DNA from: Halobacillus litoralis
GTDB taxonomy: Bacteria; Bacillota; Bacilli; Bacillales; Halobacillaceae
Assembly (NCBI RefSeq): GCF_020524025.1
Contig: NZ_JAIVKN010000001.1
Span: forward strand, 868,001 to 932,000
Length of the DNA stretch: 64,000 bases
Direction: 5' to 3'
The translations under genes and the position numbers were made by a program. Positions 9,351 to 18,986 of the stretch are shown here, piece by piece; positions within the stretch are counted from its first letter, which is position 1, and every line of letters begins with the position of its first letter. The notes under the pieces were generated by a model. It searched no databases. It worked only from the letters and a program-made list of their open reading frames with translations, and had not been told where the DNA came from.

Positions 9351-10247
9351 ATGCTAACAGGACATCATGTTGCGGTAATAGGAGGCGATGCCCGGCAGAT
9401 TGAGCTCATTCGTAAATTGAATGAGTGGGACGCCACCGTATACTTGGCAGGTTTCGATCAACTGAACGAGAGCTTCCGAGAAGCCATCGATCTGGATCTT
9501 GAAAGCAGTCAAGTCGAAAAATTAGACGCCATTATCCTTCCGGTTCCAGGAACAGATGGAGATGGGAAGATTGAAGGCATCTTTTCTAATCAGTTGATTC
9601 ATCTTTCTGAAGAATGGTTAAAACAAACTCCAGAACACTGCCAGATCTATACAGGAATTGCTAATGATCATCTCATCAATTTAGCAGCTAAAGTGAATCG
9701 AAAACTGATTCCGCTTATGGATCGGGATGATGTAGCTATTTATAACTCTATTCCTACTGTTGAAGGTACCTTAATGCTGGTCATTCAACATACGGACTTT
9801 ACCATTCATGGTTCAAAAGTCATTGTCCTTGGACTTGGCAGGGTAGGAATGAGCCTTGCAAGGACCTTTGATCATTTAGGAGCTCAAGTATCTGTTGGCG
9901 TTCGTTCTACGAGCAGTGCAGCGCGGGTATATGAAATGGGATTAACTCCGATTGATATGAAAAATTTAGAAAATACATCTATGGCTTGTGACATTTTATT
10001 AAACACAGTCCCTCACCAGGTTGTCGATGCCTCTGTAATTAAACAACTCCCTTCACATGCACTGATATTAGACTTAGCTTCAAAGCCTGGAGGTACAGAT
10101 TTTAAGTATGCAGATAAAAGAGGGATAAAAGCGCTGCTTGCGCCGGGTCTCCCTGGTATTGTTGCGCCAAAGACAGCAGGTAGAATCATAGCTGATGTTG
10201 TTTCGAGGCTAATAAAAGAAGGGTCACGAAAGGAGAATAAATCATGA
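9351..10247 (+). CDS. dpaA: Dipicolinate synthase subunit A (SpoVFA)
   Basis: DpaA is the NAD(P)-binding subunit that oxidises the lysine-pathway intermediate dihydrodipicolinate to dipicolinic acid, the calcium chelator of the spore core. The 298-residue protein opens MLTGHHVAVIGGDARQ as its homologues do and has a Rossmann loop LGLGRVGMS in the middle. The end, LLAPGLPGIVAPKTAG, is strongly conserved. The ATG at 9351 is chosen because AAGGAG lies 9 bases before it and the extra upstream residues match nothing. The gene overlaps dpaB by four bases. Confidence 0.95.
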   Translation: MLTGHHVAVIGGDARQIELIRKLNEWDATVYLAGFDQLNESFREAIDLDLESSQVEKLDAIILPVPGTDGDGKIEGIFSNQLIHLSEEWLKQTPEHCQIYTGIANDHLINLAAKVNRKLIPLMDRDDVAIYNSIPTVEGTLMLVIQHTDFTIHGSKVIVLGLGRVGMSLARTFDHLGAQVSVGVRSTSSAARVYEMGLTPIDMKNLENTSMACDILLNTVPHQVVDASVIKQLPSHALILDLASKPGGTDFKYADKRGIKALLAPGLPGIVAPKTAGRIIADVVSRLIKEGSRKENKS

Positions 10248-10840
10248 CAAAATTAAAAGGCAAAGTCATTGGTTTTGGATTAACAGGATCACACTGTACG
10301 TATCACGAAGTGTTCCCTGTCATGCAGGAGCTTGTAGATATGGGAGCGACAGTAATTCCGGTTTTGTCCTATACGGTTCAAAAAACGGATACTAGATTCG
10401 GTGATGCTGAAGATCATCTGAAGAAAATAGAAGAAATTACAGGTGAAAAACCGATCATGACGATTCCTGATGCTGAGCCATTAGGACCGAAGAGGCCGTT
10501 GGATTGTATGGTCATTGCACCGTTGACTGGAAATTCTACAAGTAAGTTTGCCAATGCTCTTACTGACTCTCCAGTCTTAATGGCCGCGAAAGCAACCTTG
10601 CGTAACGAAAGTCCTGTTGTTGTAGCTGTATCAACGAATGATGCCCTTGGGTTAAATGGTGTGAATGTAATGAGGTTAATGGCGACAAAAAATATTTATT
10701 TTGTACCATTAGGTCAGGACCATCCGTATAAGAAGCCAAATTCTCTGGTCGCAGATATGACGTTAATACCAGAAACGATCGAAGCTGCCCTTGAAGGGAA
10801 ACAGCGTCAGCCTGTTTTAATTGAAAGGTATCCAAATTAA
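10244..10840 (+). CDS. dpaB: Dipicolinate synthase subunit B (SpoVFB)
   Basis: The flavoprotein-like second subunit of dipicolinate synthase, 198 residues. The start GKVIGFGLTGSHCTYHEV and the block DCMVIAPLTGNSTSKFANALTDSP belong to the flavoprotein (Pfp) family to which SpoVFB is assigned. It is translationally coupled to dpaA (ATGA overlap). Expected only in the sporulating mother cell. Confidence 0.95.
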   Translation: MTKLKGKVIGFGLTGSHCTYHEVFPVMQELVDMGATVIPVLSYTVQKTDTRFGDAEDHLKKIEEITGEKPIMTIPDAEPLGPKRPLDCMVIAPLTGNSTSKFANALTDSPVLMAAKATLRNESPVVVAVSTNDALGLNGVNVMRLMATKNIYFVPLGQDHPYKKPNSLVADMTLIPETIEAALEGKQRQPVLIERYPN

Positions 10841-10945
10841 TTCAACTTTTCGTACCAGGTATTCGAGCAAATGTGATAAAATAACAAAAATAGTGACATG
10901 TCTTACTATTCTTACAATAAACCTATAGAAAAGAGGATGCCGAGT

Positions 10946-11989
10946 ATGAGTGAAACAACATATAATGTAGCTGTCGTAGGTGCTACAGGAGCTGTAGGCC
11001 AAAAAATGCTGGAAACACTGGAAGAACGTAACTTTCCCATTAAGGAATTAACCCTTCTTTCATCCAGCCGTTCTGCTGGTCTGAAAATGACATTTAAAGG
11101 GAAAGAATACACGTTGCAGGAGGCAAAGCCTGAAAGCTTCGAAAAAATCGATATTGCCCTGTTTTCAGCAGGTGGATCGATCTCAAAACAATTAGCTCCT
11201 GAAGCGGTGAAACGCGGGGCTGTTGTGATCGACAATACAAGCGCTTTTCGAATGACTGAAGGCGTTCCTCTTGTTGTGCCTGAAGTGAATGAAGAGGATA
11301 TCCGAAATCACCAGGGGATTATTGCCAATCCGAACTGTTCAACGATCCAAATGGTGGCTGCGCTTGAACCTGTCCGAAAATCATTGGGAATGAAACGAGT
11401 CATTGTTTCAACTTACCAGGCTGTTTCAGGAGCTGGAAATGAAGCTGCAGATGAACTGCGTGAACAGTCTCAGTCTTTTTTAAATGGTGAAGAACTTGAG
11501 GCGAATATCCTGCCTGTCAAGGGAGATAAACAGCACTATCCAATTGCGTTTAATGCTTTACCTCAAATTGATGTCTTCCAGGACAATGGATATACATTTG
11601 AAGAAATGAAGATGATCAATGAAACAAAAAAGATTATGCATGCGCCTGATCTTTCTGTAGCAGCCACATGTGTAAGACTTCCATTCTTTACTTCCCATGC
11701 AGAAAGCGTCTACGTAGAAGTGGAGAAGGAGGGGGTTTCGGTTGAGGAAATCAAGCAGCTGATGGAAGAAGCTCCCGGTATAACCCTGGAAGATGATCCA
11801 TCTGCACAATCTTATCCTACACCGCTGAGTGCAGCAGGAAAGAGGGATGTCTTCGTAGGTAGAATCCGTAAAGATCTGGATGATGAAAAAGGGTTCCACT
11901 TATGGGTTGTATCCGACAACCTTTTAAAAGGGGCAGCCTGGAATTCTGTACAGATCGCAGAGCGTCTTGTTGCTAATCAGTGGCTGTAA
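10946..11989 (+). CDS. asd: Aspartate-semialdehyde dehydrogenase
   Basis: Asd reduces aspartyl phosphate to aspartate semialdehyde, the branch point to lysine/diaminopimelate and threonine/methionine. The 347-residue protein has the NADP loop VGATGAVGQ, the catalytic Cys in NPNCSTIQM and the conserved [20 protein letters not shown] end. The ATG at 10946 is preferred: GAGG lies 9 bases before it and the upstream residues are not conserved. It starts the asd-dapG-dapA run, which feeds both cell wall and spore dipicolinate. Confidence 0.96.
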   Translation: MSETTYNVAVVGATGAVGQKMLETLEERNFPIKELTLLSSSRSAGLKMTFKGKEYTLQEAKPESFEKIDIALFSAGGSISKQLAPEAVKRGAVVIDNTSAFRMTEGVPLVVPEVNEEDIRNHQGIIANPNCSTIQMVAALEPVRKSLGMKRVIVSTYQAVSGAGNEAADELREQSQSFLNGEELEANILPVKGDKQHYPIAFNALPQIDVFQDNGYTFEEMKMINETKKIMHAPDLSVAATCVRLPFFTSHAESVYVEVEKEGVSVEEIKQLMEEAPGITLEDDPSAQSYPTPLSAAGKRDVFVGRIRKDLDDEKGFHLWVVSDNLLKGAAWNSVQIAERLVANQWL

Positions 11990-12014
11990 ACTTCTTTTGA
12001 GTTGAGGTGGCCAA

Positions 12015-13256
12015 ATGAAGCTACTAGTACAAAAGTTTGGTGGTACATCGGTCCGGGATCAAAAAAGCAGATCCCGGGCAATCCATCATATTAAAAAGGG
12101 ATTAAAGGAAGGGTACAAAGTCGTTGTTACGGTTTCGGCTATGGGTCGAAAAGGCAGTCCTTATGCAACGGATACCCTCCTTGGTCTTATAGATTTTCCA
12201 AATACGCATGTGTCATTGAGAGAGCAGGATTTAATGATGTCCTGCGGAGAGACGATCTCTTCTATTGTGTTTTCTCATGAATTATGTGAGGAAGGGATAG
12301 CTGCGGTTTCACTAACCGGGGCACAAGCTGGAATTGTTACCAACAATGACTTTACGAAGGCAAAAATCACTCAGATGAATCCTTCGAGAATTTTAGAAGA
12401 GCTTAAAGAAAAAGATGTAGTAGTTGTTGCTGGCTTTCAAGGTCAAACAGTAAGAGGTGAAGTGACTACGATTGGCCGGGGAGGCAGTGATACGACAGCT
12501 GCAGCTTTAGGAGCTGCACTTCAGGCTGAGTATATCGATATTTATACAGATGTAGAAGGGATAATGACAGCAGATCCCAGACTTGTTCAGGAAGCAAGAC
12601 CTCTCAACACGATTACCTACAATGAAATTTGCAACTTGGCCTATCAAGGTGCCAAGGTTATCCACCCTAGAGCTGTAGAAATAGCCATGTATGCAAAAGT
12701 TCCCATCCGTGTCCGATCCACCTATTCAGATCTTCCAGGCACCCTTGTCACAGGGATGAAAGAACAAAGGAGCGGTCCGGATATAACTGAAAAGACCGTG
12801 ACCGGTATTGCACATATGGACGGTCTTACGCAGATAAAGGTTCAATCCAAGGAAGATCCATCAAAACTTCAATCGGATGTCTTCAAGTCCATGGCTTCAG
12901 CAAACATTTCGGTAGACTTCATAAACATCTCTCCAAGCGGTGTCCTGTACACCATCAACCACTTATATACAGATAAGGCGGCACAAATTCTCCGTAAGCT
13001 GGGGTATGAACCTGAAATAAGAAAAGGCTGTGCTAAAGTGTCGACGGTAGGAGCAGGCATTACCGGCATTCCAGGTGTGACGGCAGATATTGTTCAGTCG
13101 CTGACGGATGAGGGCATCCAAATCTTACAATCCGCCGATTCCCATACAACCATCTGGGTATTAATAAAAGAAGAAGATCTAATTTCTGCTGTCAATGCAC
13201 TCCATACAGCCTTCGGTTTAAATAAGACATCTAAGAAGGGAGAACGACAGACATGA
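12015..13256 (+). CDS. dapG: Aspartokinase I (DapG)
   Basis: Aspartokinase makes aspartyl phosphate, the first step of the pathway. The 413-residue protein begins KLLVQKFGGTSV, contains GRGGSDTTAAALGAAL, and carries two C-terminal ACT domains from about residue 260. Its position between asd and dapA matches B. subtilis dapG, whose enzyme is inhibited by meso-diaminopimelate. GAGGTGG precedes the ATG at 12015. The end overlaps dapA by four bases. Confidence 0.95.
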   Translation: MKLLVQKFGGTSVRDQKSRSRAIHHIKKGLKEGYKVVVTVSAMGRKGSPYATDTLLGLIDFPNTHVSLREQDLMMSCGETISSIVFSHELCEEGIAAVSLTGAQAGIVTNNDFTKAKITQMNPSRILEELKEKDVVVVAGFQGQTVRGEVTTIGRGGSDTTAAALGAALQAEYIDIYTDVEGIMTADPRLVQEARPLNTITYNEICNLAYQGAKVIHPRAVEIAMYAKVPIRVRSTYSDLPGTLVTGMKEQRSGPDITEKTVTGIAHMDGLTQIKVQSKEDPSKLQSDVFKSMASANISVDFINISPSGVLYTINHLYTDKAAQILRKLGYEPEIRKGCAKVSTVGAGITGIPGVTADIVQSLTDEGIQILQSADSHTTIWVLIKEEDLISAVNALHTAFGLNKTSKKGERQT

Positions 13257-14134
13257 AATTTGGTAAGGTTTTGACAGCTATGGTGACGCCTTTTGACCAG
13301 CAAGGTTCAATTGACTTTGAAAAGACCACTGATCTTATTGAATATTTGTTAAGCAACGGAACAGACGGGTTAGTTGTTGCGGGTACAACAGGAGAATCAC
13401 CAACCCTTGATAACAACGAGAAAGTCCAGCTATGGAAACATGTGGTGAATGTTGTTAACAATCGTGTCCCGGTGATAGCGGGAACAGGCAGCAATAACAC
13501 CAAACAGTCTATAGAGCTGTCTCAAAAAGCTGAAGCTGTCGGCGTTGATGCGGTCATGCTTGTTGCTCCTTACTATAACAAACCAAATCAAAAAGGACTT
13601 TATTCACATTTTAAAACAATAGCCGATTCTGTTTCCCTTCCTGTTATGCTTTATAATGTTCCAGGGCGCTCAGTCGTGCGAATTTCACCAGAAACTATAA
13701 TTCAATTATCTAAAGTCAATAATATCGTGTCCGTCAAAGAAGCAACAGGAGACCTAAATGGAATGGCGGAAATCATATCTAAAACAGGCGATGATTTCTC
13801 ATTATACTCTGGAGATGACCATTTAACACTTCCTTCTTATGTCATCGGAGCCGCTGGAATCATCTCTGTCTCTTCTCATGTAATAGGAAACGAAATGCAG
13901 CGCATGCTGAGGCTTTTTGATTTAGGAAGAGGAAAAAAAGCGGGAGTACTTCACCGAAAGCTGCTGCCTGTTTTCGAAGCAATGTTCAGTGCACCTTCTC
14001 CAGGACCCGTGAAAGCAGCCTTGAAGTTGAAAGGCTTAAATACAGGAGGAGTCCGCCTGCCGTTGGTTCCTTTAACCGAAAGCGAAGAAGACTTTATTTG
14101 TCAGCTGTTTAACAACCTCACAGTAGAGGAATGA
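13253..14134 (+). CDS. dapA: 4-hydroxy-tetrahydrodipicolinate synthase
   Basis: DapA condenses aspartate semialdehyde with pyruvate. The 293-residue TIM barrel shows GTTGESPTL, the YNVPGRS segment with the catalytic Tyr, and the Schiff-base Lys 162 in VKEATGD. The product supplies peptidoglycan and, through DpaAB, spore dipicolinate. It ends in a clear terminator. In B. subtilis rnjB follows; here it does not. Confidence 0.96.
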   Translation: MKFGKVLTAMVTPFDQQGSIDFEKTTDLIEYLLSNGTDGLVVAGTTGESPTLDNNEKVQLWKHVVNVVNNRVPVIAGTGSNNTKQSIELSQKAEAVGVDAVMLVAPYYNKPNQKGLYSHFKTIADSVSLPVMLYNVPGRSVVRISPETIIQLSKVNNIVSVKEATGDLNGMAEIISKTGDDFSLYSGDDHLTLPSYVIGAAGIISVSSHVIGNEMQRMLRLFDLGRGKKAGVLHRKLLPVFEAMFSAPSPGPVKAALKLKGLNTGGVRLPLVPLTESEEDFICQLFNNLTVEE

Positions 14135-14158
14135 CCGGTCTCCCCAGACCGGTTTTTT
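14134..14158 (+). terminator. Terminator after dapA
   Basis: ACCGGTCT at 14134-14141 pairs with AGACCGGT at 14146-14153 around CCCC, followed by T residues. The stem overlaps the dapA stop codon. Confidence 0.88.
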
Positions 14159-14376
14159 CGTTTTTAAAGCTATGAATGGAAAAACACCGCATTCTTTATT
14201 CACACTGTGTCCTAATGGAACCTGAATCCCTGATTACTCACGCAATCGAATGCCGTATTTAAACGTTTATCAACTCTCATTGCTGGTCACTTAGATTACT
14301 GGCACGAATCTTTTCTTCGTATGATTCATTAAGGCGTGAGTCATACTACGGGAAAAGAGTGAAAGGAGCCGGTTAT

Positions 14377-15105
14377 ATGAAAGACGATTCTTCAAAAGAA
14401 AAGGAAAAAGATCAATCCAAGTCACAATCTTCCCTTGTGGATAAAATTCAACAGCTGGGCCAGAGTAATGTACCTCAACCTGCTGATTCTAATATTCATG
14501 TTTTACCGATCATTGGGCAGGTGGAAGGCCACGTACAACTGCCTTCCCAGAACAAAACAACTAAATATGAACATTTAATTCCTCAGTTAATTGCAATTGA
14601 ACAAAACCCGAAAATTGAAGGACTTGTAGTTTTACTGAATACTGTTGGAGGAGATGTAGAAGCAGGTCTTGCAATATCAGAAATGATTTCCTCTCTGTCT
14701 AAACCAACAGTGTCGATTGTGCTTGGAGGAGGGCACTCCATCGGTGTTCCGATTGCTGTTTCTGCAGACTATTCATTTATTGTCGAAACAGCTACGATGA
14801 CAATTCATCCCATTCGTATGACTGGTCTTGTCATTGGGGTTCCTCAGACTTTTGAGTACATGGATAAAATGCAGGACCGGGTTATAAGTTTTGTTACAGG
14901 ACATTCGAATATTCCTGAGGAAAAATTTAAAGAACTTATGTTTGATAAGGGAAATTTAACCCGTGATATAGGAACGAATGTTGTTGGACAGCAAGCCGTT
15001 GATACTGGACTTATCGATGCTGTGGGCGGAGTTAAGCAAGCCATGTCTAAGCTGAATGAACTCATTGAACAAGACAAAGAAACGAAGAAGCAGGTAGTCC
15101 AATGA
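14377..15105 (+). CDS. tepA: TepA, ClpP-like protease homologue
   Basis: A ClpP-fold serine peptidase homologue of 242 residues, known in B. subtilis as TepA (YmfB), linked to spore protein turnover. The acidic/basic N-terminus (about 1-35) is low in hydrophobic residues. The Ser nucleophile sits in [12 protein letters not shown], and the His in [10 protein letters not shown]. The ATG at 14377 has GGAG 9 bases upstream; the GTG at 14359 has no site. The 220 bases between the dapA terminator and this gene hold nothing I recognise. Confidence 0.88.
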   Translation: MKDDSSKEKEKDQSKSQSSLVDKIQQLGQSNVPQPADSNIHVLPIIGQVEGHVQLPSQNKTTKYEHLIPQLIAIEQNPKIEGLVVLLNTVGGDVEAGLAISEMISSLSKPTVSIVLGGGHSIGVPIAVSADYSFIVETATMTIHPIRMTGLVIGVPQTFEYMDKMQDRVISFVTGHSNIPEEKFKELMFDKGNLTRDIGTNVVGQQAVDTGLIDAVGGVKQAMSKLNELIEQDKETKKQVVQ

Positions 15106-15308
15106 GTGTTCTTTATACCCCTCTCAGCCAATACGATGTGTTTCCAAATGAAGAAGAAATGTCAATGGTATACCATGAACATAAAAACTGTCCGTTAATG
15201 TGCCGTCAAACACAAGATGGAAAAAAACAAATCATGCAGGTCCTTTCAACAGATCCTTCGCATTATATGGATCCGTCTCTTCAACCAGGTCAATGGTTGG
15301 ACTCGTAA
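15102..15308 (+). CDS. ylzJ: YlzJ-like small protein
   Basis: A 68-residue protein overlapping the tepA stop by four bases, as ylzJ does in B. subtilis. It begins [15 protein letters not shown] and has a Pro/Gln-containing tail. The family has no known function; constant linkage to tepA suggests a shared role in sporulation, which is inference. Confidence 0.8.
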   Translation: MSVLYTPLSQYDVFPNEEEMSMVYHEHKNCPLMCRQTQDGKKQIMQVLSTDPSHYMDPSLQPGQWLDS

Positions 15309-15324
15309 CTCCATGTCAGGCTGT

Positions 15325-15332
15325 GGTATAAT
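15325..15332 (+). promoter_or_regulatory. Extended -10 promoter for spoIIIE
   Basis: TGGTATAAT is an extended -10 with a perfect TATAAT at 15327-15332. No good -35 is seen at 17 bases. It would place the start of transcription just before the leader hairpin at 15349. Confidence 0.55.
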
Positions 15333-15348
15333 AGAATAACTGAACGGT

Positions 15349-15407
15349 AGGATGTCGGTGTTATATTCTTCAAATAATTGAAGGAAACATCGGCATCCTT
15401 CTCTTTT
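15349..15407 (+). promoter_or_regulatory. Long leader hairpin before spoIIIE
   Basis: Fourteen bases at 15349-15362 pair with 15386-15399 (two G-U pairs), and CTTCAA at 15368-15373 pairs with TTGAAG at 15378-15383 at the tip. A pyrimidine run TCTCTTTTC follows. It may terminate tepA-ylzJ transcripts, but it also lies downstream of the TGGTATAAT promoter and so would be part of the spoIIIE leader. Confidence 0.6.
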
Positions 15408-15436
15408 CAGTTTTTGATATGGAGGTGGGAAACAAT

Positions 15437-17752
15437 ATGGCTGGAAAACGGAAAAAGAAGAAAAAAGACTCAAATATGAAAAGCCATGTGAAGTTTGAAT
15501 TAATCGGACTCCTTTTCCTTTTTATTGCTGTGATCGGCAGCGGGGCTTCCGCTATTAGTGACGGAGCTATACCAGGGGGGCTGGAGAGGTTCTGGCAGTT
15601 CTTATTTGGCGTGTGGTATTTTATCGCCTCCTTGTTCTTTCTTGTTGTTGGCATTTATTTAATGGTGAAAAGAAAGTGGCCTACATTTTTACATAAACGT
15701 CTTATAGGCATGTACATTATTCTCGTATCGCTTATTTTATTCACCCATTTGGAAACCTTATCAGCAGAGTTAGGAACAGGGAATGGTTCCATACTTACGA
15801 TGACGTGGGAAAGAATTACTGAAATGATGAGGGGGGAACGTTCGTTTTACAGTGCAGGCGGTGGATTGACAGGAGCAATTTTATTATCGATTACTTATTA
15901 CCTTTTTGCAAAAGCAGGAGCAGCGATTGTCGCTTTCTTCTTATTTATCACCGGTGTTCTTTTTGTTAGTGAATGGTCCATTGGGGATGTATTTTCTAAG
16001 GTAGGCGGCAGGATGAAGGCATTGGGTAAAGAGCAGGTAGAAAGAATGAAAGAGAATAAAGAGAAGAAAGCAGAGAAGAAAAAGTCAGCCACCGATCATG
16101 ACGAGGATACCGTTGTTTATGAGGTCAACGATACAAGCGTAGAGGAAGATAAACAACCGGCTGCAGAAGAGCCTATTATTCAAGACTTCACAGAGCATGC
16201 ATACCAAACAGCTGATTCTGGAAGGGATGAACAGAAGGATATTTCAGGAAAATCTAATGGGAATGGTACGGAGATCGACGAGGTCAATCTTGAGAAATCT
16301 ATGCCTACAGCTGAACTTGAAAACCATGACTACAAACTTCCTGGTATAGAGCTGCTTGATGAACCGACATCCTCTCCTCAAAGTCAGGGTCGTTCTCATA
16401 TTCAGGCAACAGTACGGAAGCTGGAAAAAACATTTCAGAGTTTTGGCGTCAAGGCGAAAGTCACAAAAGTCCATGTCGGTCCTTCTGTAACGAAGTACGA
16501 AGTGTACCCGGATGTAGGCGTTAAAGTGAGCAAAATTGTAAACTTAAATGATGACCTTGCATTGGCATTAGCGGCGAAGGATATCCGTATAGAAGCTCCG
16601 ATTCCTGGTAAGTCGGCCGTAGGTATAGAAGTGCCCAACCAGGAAGTTTCCATGGTTTCTTTACGTGAAGTTCTGGAAACAGGAAAGTCCAGTCCTGATG
16701 CTAAACTTAGCTTCGCTCTCGGCAGGGACATCTCCGGAGAGGCCGTCATGTCTGAGTTAAACAAGATGCCTCACCTTCTAGTTGCAGGTGCGACAGGTAG
16801 TGGTAAAAGTGTGTGTATCAATGGAATTATCACAAGTATACTTATGCGTGCCAAGCCTCACGAAGTGAAAATGATGATGATTGATCCAAAGAAAGTCGAA
16901 CTGAATGTATACAACGGGATCCCACATCTGCTGGCTCCTGTAGTAACAGATCCTAAAAAGGCATCAAGAGCTTTGAAAAAAGTAGTATCTGAGATGGAAC
17001 GCCGCTATGACCTCTTTTCAGATACAGGTACAAGAAACATTGAAAGCTACAATGAGTATATTAAGAAGCATAATCAGGAACAAGAGGACGAACAGCCTCA
17101 ACTGCCATATATCGTCGTACTTGTTGATGAGCTGGCGGACTTAATGATGGTCGCTTCCAACGAAGTTGAAGATGCAATTACCCGTCTTGCACAGATGGCG
17201 CGTGCAGCCGGCATACACTTAATTATTGCCACGCAGCGTCCTTCTGTGGATGTTATTACAGGAGTGATTAAGGCTAATATTCCTTCAAGAATCGCATTTA
17301 GCGTGTCATCTCAGACAGACTCCCGTACAATTCTTGATTCCGGCGGAGCTGAGAAACTTCTTGGACGAGGAGACATGCTGTTTACACCTGTCGGTTCAAA
17401 TAAACCTACACGTGTACAGGGGGCCTTCTTATCCGATGAAGAGGTTGAGCGGGTTGTTAACTTCTGTGTGGAACAGCAAAGAGCTCAATATCAGGAAGAA
17501 ATGATTCCTGAGGAAGAAAATGAAGTAAAACAGGAAGTCGATGACGACCTATATCCAGAGGCGGTCCAAATGGTTATTGAAATGCAGAGTGCTAGTGTTT
17601 CTATGATTCAAAGGCGCTTCAGAGTAGGGTATACAAGGGCCGCACGTCTAATTGATGCAATGGAGGATAACGGAATCGTTGGTCCTTATGAAGGGAGCAA
17701 ACCTAGATCCGTTCTTGTTTCCCAGCAAGCAGAAGAACAACATACATCGTAG
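15437..17752 (+). CDS. spoIIIE: DNA translocase SpoIIIE/FtsK
   Basis: The septal DNA pump that moves the chromosome into the forespore. The 771-residue protein has four or five membrane segments in residues 20-180, a charged linker (about 190-310), the alpha/beta motor with Walker A GATGSGKS at 451-458 and Walker B VVLVDELADLM, and a C-terminal winged-helix gamma domain (SVSMIQRRFRVGYTRAARLID) that reads SRS sites. The ATG at 15437 is used: GGAGGTGGG stands 9 bases before it, while the ATG at 15419 lies on that site. Confidence 0.96.
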   Translation: MAGKRKKKKKDSNMKSHVKFELIGLLFLFIAVIGSGASAISDGAIPGGLERFWQFLFGVWYFIASLFFLVVGIYLMVKRKWPTFLHKRLIGMYIILVSLILFTHLETLSAELGTGNGSILTMTWERITEMMRGERSFYSAGGGLTGAILLSITYYLFAKAGAAIVAFFLFITGVLFVSEWSIGDVFSKVGGRMKALGKEQVERMKENKEKKAEKKKSATDHDEDTVVYEVNDTSVEEDKQPAAEEPIIQDFTEHAYQTADSGRDEQKDISGKSNGNGTEIDEVNLEKSMPTAELENHDYKLPGIELLDEPTSSPQSQGRSHIQATVRKLEKTFQSFGVKAKVTKVHVGPSVTKYEVYPDVGVKVSKIVNLNDDLALALAAKDIRIEAPIPGKSAVGIEVPNQEVSMVSLREVLETGKSSPDAKLSFALGRDISGEAVMSELNKMPHLLVAGATGSGKSVCINGIITSILMRAKPHEVKMMMIDPKKVELNVYNGIPHLLAPVVTDPKKASRALKKVVSEMERRYDLFSDTGTRNIESYNEYIKKHNQEQEDEQPQLPYIVVLVDELADLMMVASNEVEDAITRLAQMARAAGIHLIIATQRPSVDVITGVIKANIPSRIAFSVSSQTDSRTILDSGGAEKLLGRGDMLFTPVGSNKPTRVQGAFLSDEEVERVVNFCVEQQRAQYQEEMIPEEENEVKQEVDDDLYPEAVQMVIEMQSASVSMIQRRFRVGYTRAARLIDAMEDNGIVGPYEGSKPRSVLVSQQAEEQHTS

Positions 17753-17760
17753 GAAGGTAT

Positions 17761-17795
17761 AAAGCCGTCGGGGGGTGACCTCGGCGGCTTTTTTT
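17761..17795 (+). terminator. Terminator after spoIIIE
   Basis: AAGCCGTCG at 17762-17770 pairs with CGGCGGCTT at 17782-17790 (one G-U), followed by T residues to 17795. Confidence 0.85.
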
Positions 17796-18148
17796 GTCTT
17801 TCTATATTCCATACTCTAAGGTTTGCAATTTTCTTGAACGGTGCGGAAAGTGTATAAAGGACTTAATAAAGTATGTCTATTCTATCAAAGGGATGTCCTG
17901 GTCATTCCAATTGATAATCTAGTTCATATTAATGAGGATCTATTTCCTACAATCAAATAAAGCCGTTTATGATTTTCAGGGTTGCATTTATAATTTTCAT
18001 CATTGTAGCAAAATTCATAAAAATGACCTAATTCTATTTATTTATTTGCCGAATAGTGTTATATTATTGACAAAATATGATGTGTCGAACGTCAGAGGTC
18101 AGATCTTTAATCTTTCAACTGATGGTTCAATAGATTCGGGGTGAAGAA
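17796..18148. other. Intergenic region before the GntR gene
   Basis: About 350 AT-rich bases. A 70-codon open frame at 17932-18144 has no ribosome site and no recognisable protein pattern. A TTGACA occurs near 18066, but without a fitting -10. Some of it presumably holds the promoter of the GntR gene. Confidence 0.5.
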
Positions 18149-18874
18149 ATGTCCATTAGACAAGATACTAGGCACCTTTATTTACAGGTGATCGAACAAA
18201 TTAAAAGAGACATTGATAACGGGATATTCTTAGAAAAACAAAAACTTCCTTCTGAGTTTCAGTTGTCCAAATCACTGGGAGTCTCAAGGGCCACTCTTAG
18301 AGAGGCACTTCGAATACTTGAAGAAGAAGGAGTAGTTACACGTCGTCACGGAGTAGGAACGTTTGTTAATCCCAAACCTCTGTTCACGTCGGGGATTGAG
18401 GAACTGGACAGTGTCACTGGGATGATTGCAAAATCCGGGATGAAGCCTGGGTCCCAATATTTATCGGCCGAAATAATAGAAGCGACAGAGGAAGATCGTA
18501 AGCGCTTCTCTCCATTGGAAGTACATAATATCGCCAAGGTCGAACGAGTGCGTACCGCCGACGAGCAGCCAGTGGTTTACTGTACAGATAAAATCCCGGA
18601 AGGTCTACTGCCCATAGACCATGTAAGAGAAGCGGATTCTCTATTTAATGTTCTTGAGAGATATACAGGTAAGACGATAGGGTACGCGGTTACACATATA
18701 GAACCAATTGGGTTTCATGATAGAATTTCCCCTATTCTAAATTGCGAGCCCGACCAGGCTTTATTGTTACTAAGACAAATGCACTATTCACAAGACGATA
18801 TCCCTATGCTTTTATCTTCCAACTACTTTCGAGCTGACAAGTTCAGCTTTCACGTTTTAAGAAAAAGAGTGTAA
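18149..18874 (+). CDS. ymfC: GntR/UTRA family transcriptional regulator (YmfC-like)
   Basis: A 241-residue regulator with an N-terminal winged helix (about 8-75: [19 protein letters not shown], then [18 protein letters not shown]) and a C-terminal UTRA ligand domain. It stands right after spoIIIE, as ymfC does in B. subtilis. Here it is directly followed by a nucleoside ABC importer, so control of that importer is likely, but this is inference from position. GGGGTGA precedes the ATG. A CcpA-type site overlaps its stop codon. Confidence 0.88.
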   Translation: MSIRQDTRHLYLQVIEQIKRDIDNGIFLEKQKLPSEFQLSKSLGVSRATLREALRILEEEGVVTRRHGVGTFVNPKPLFTSGIEELDSVTGMIAKSGMKPGSQYLSAEIIEATEEDRKRFSPLEVHNIAKVERVRTADEQPVVYCTDKIPEGLLPIDHVREADSLFNVLERYTGKTIGYAVTHIEPIGFHDRISPILNCEPDQALLLLRQMHYSQDDIPMLLSSNYFRADKFSFHVLRKRV

Positions 18875-18883
18875 GCGTTTACA
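18870..18883 (+). promoter_or_regulatory. cre site (CcpA binding)
   Basis: TGTAAGCGTTTACA fits the catabolite response element consensus TGWAANCGNTNWCA at every position. It overlaps the stop codon of the GntR gene and lies about 100 bases before the importer lipoprotein gene. It suggests carbon catabolite control of the importer. Confidence 0.75.
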
Positions 18884-18899
18884 TTTATTTCTCCATCTT

Positions 18900-18909
18900 A
18901 AGGAGGTGA
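18900..18909 (+). promoter_or_regulatory. Perfect Shine-Dalgarno without a gene (possible mRNA stabiliser)
   Basis: AAGGAGGTGA, a full match to the 16S rRNA 3' end, lies about 77 bases before nupN with no start codon ATG/GTG/TTG at a suitable distance behind it. Such isolated sites near a 5' end stabilise some Bacillus mRNAs (the STAB-SD of cry3A). That this is one is inference. Confidence 0.45.
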
Positions 18910-18986
18910 GGCTGTTTAGAGATTCTCGAGTACAAAAGCTTCTTTATTGAAACACTTGATACTTAATTTATTAGGGGGTAATGGTT

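Noticed and set aside
17932-18144. 70-codon frame between spoIIIE and the GntR gene
   Set aside because: No ribosome site, AT-rich composition typical of spacer, no family pattern.
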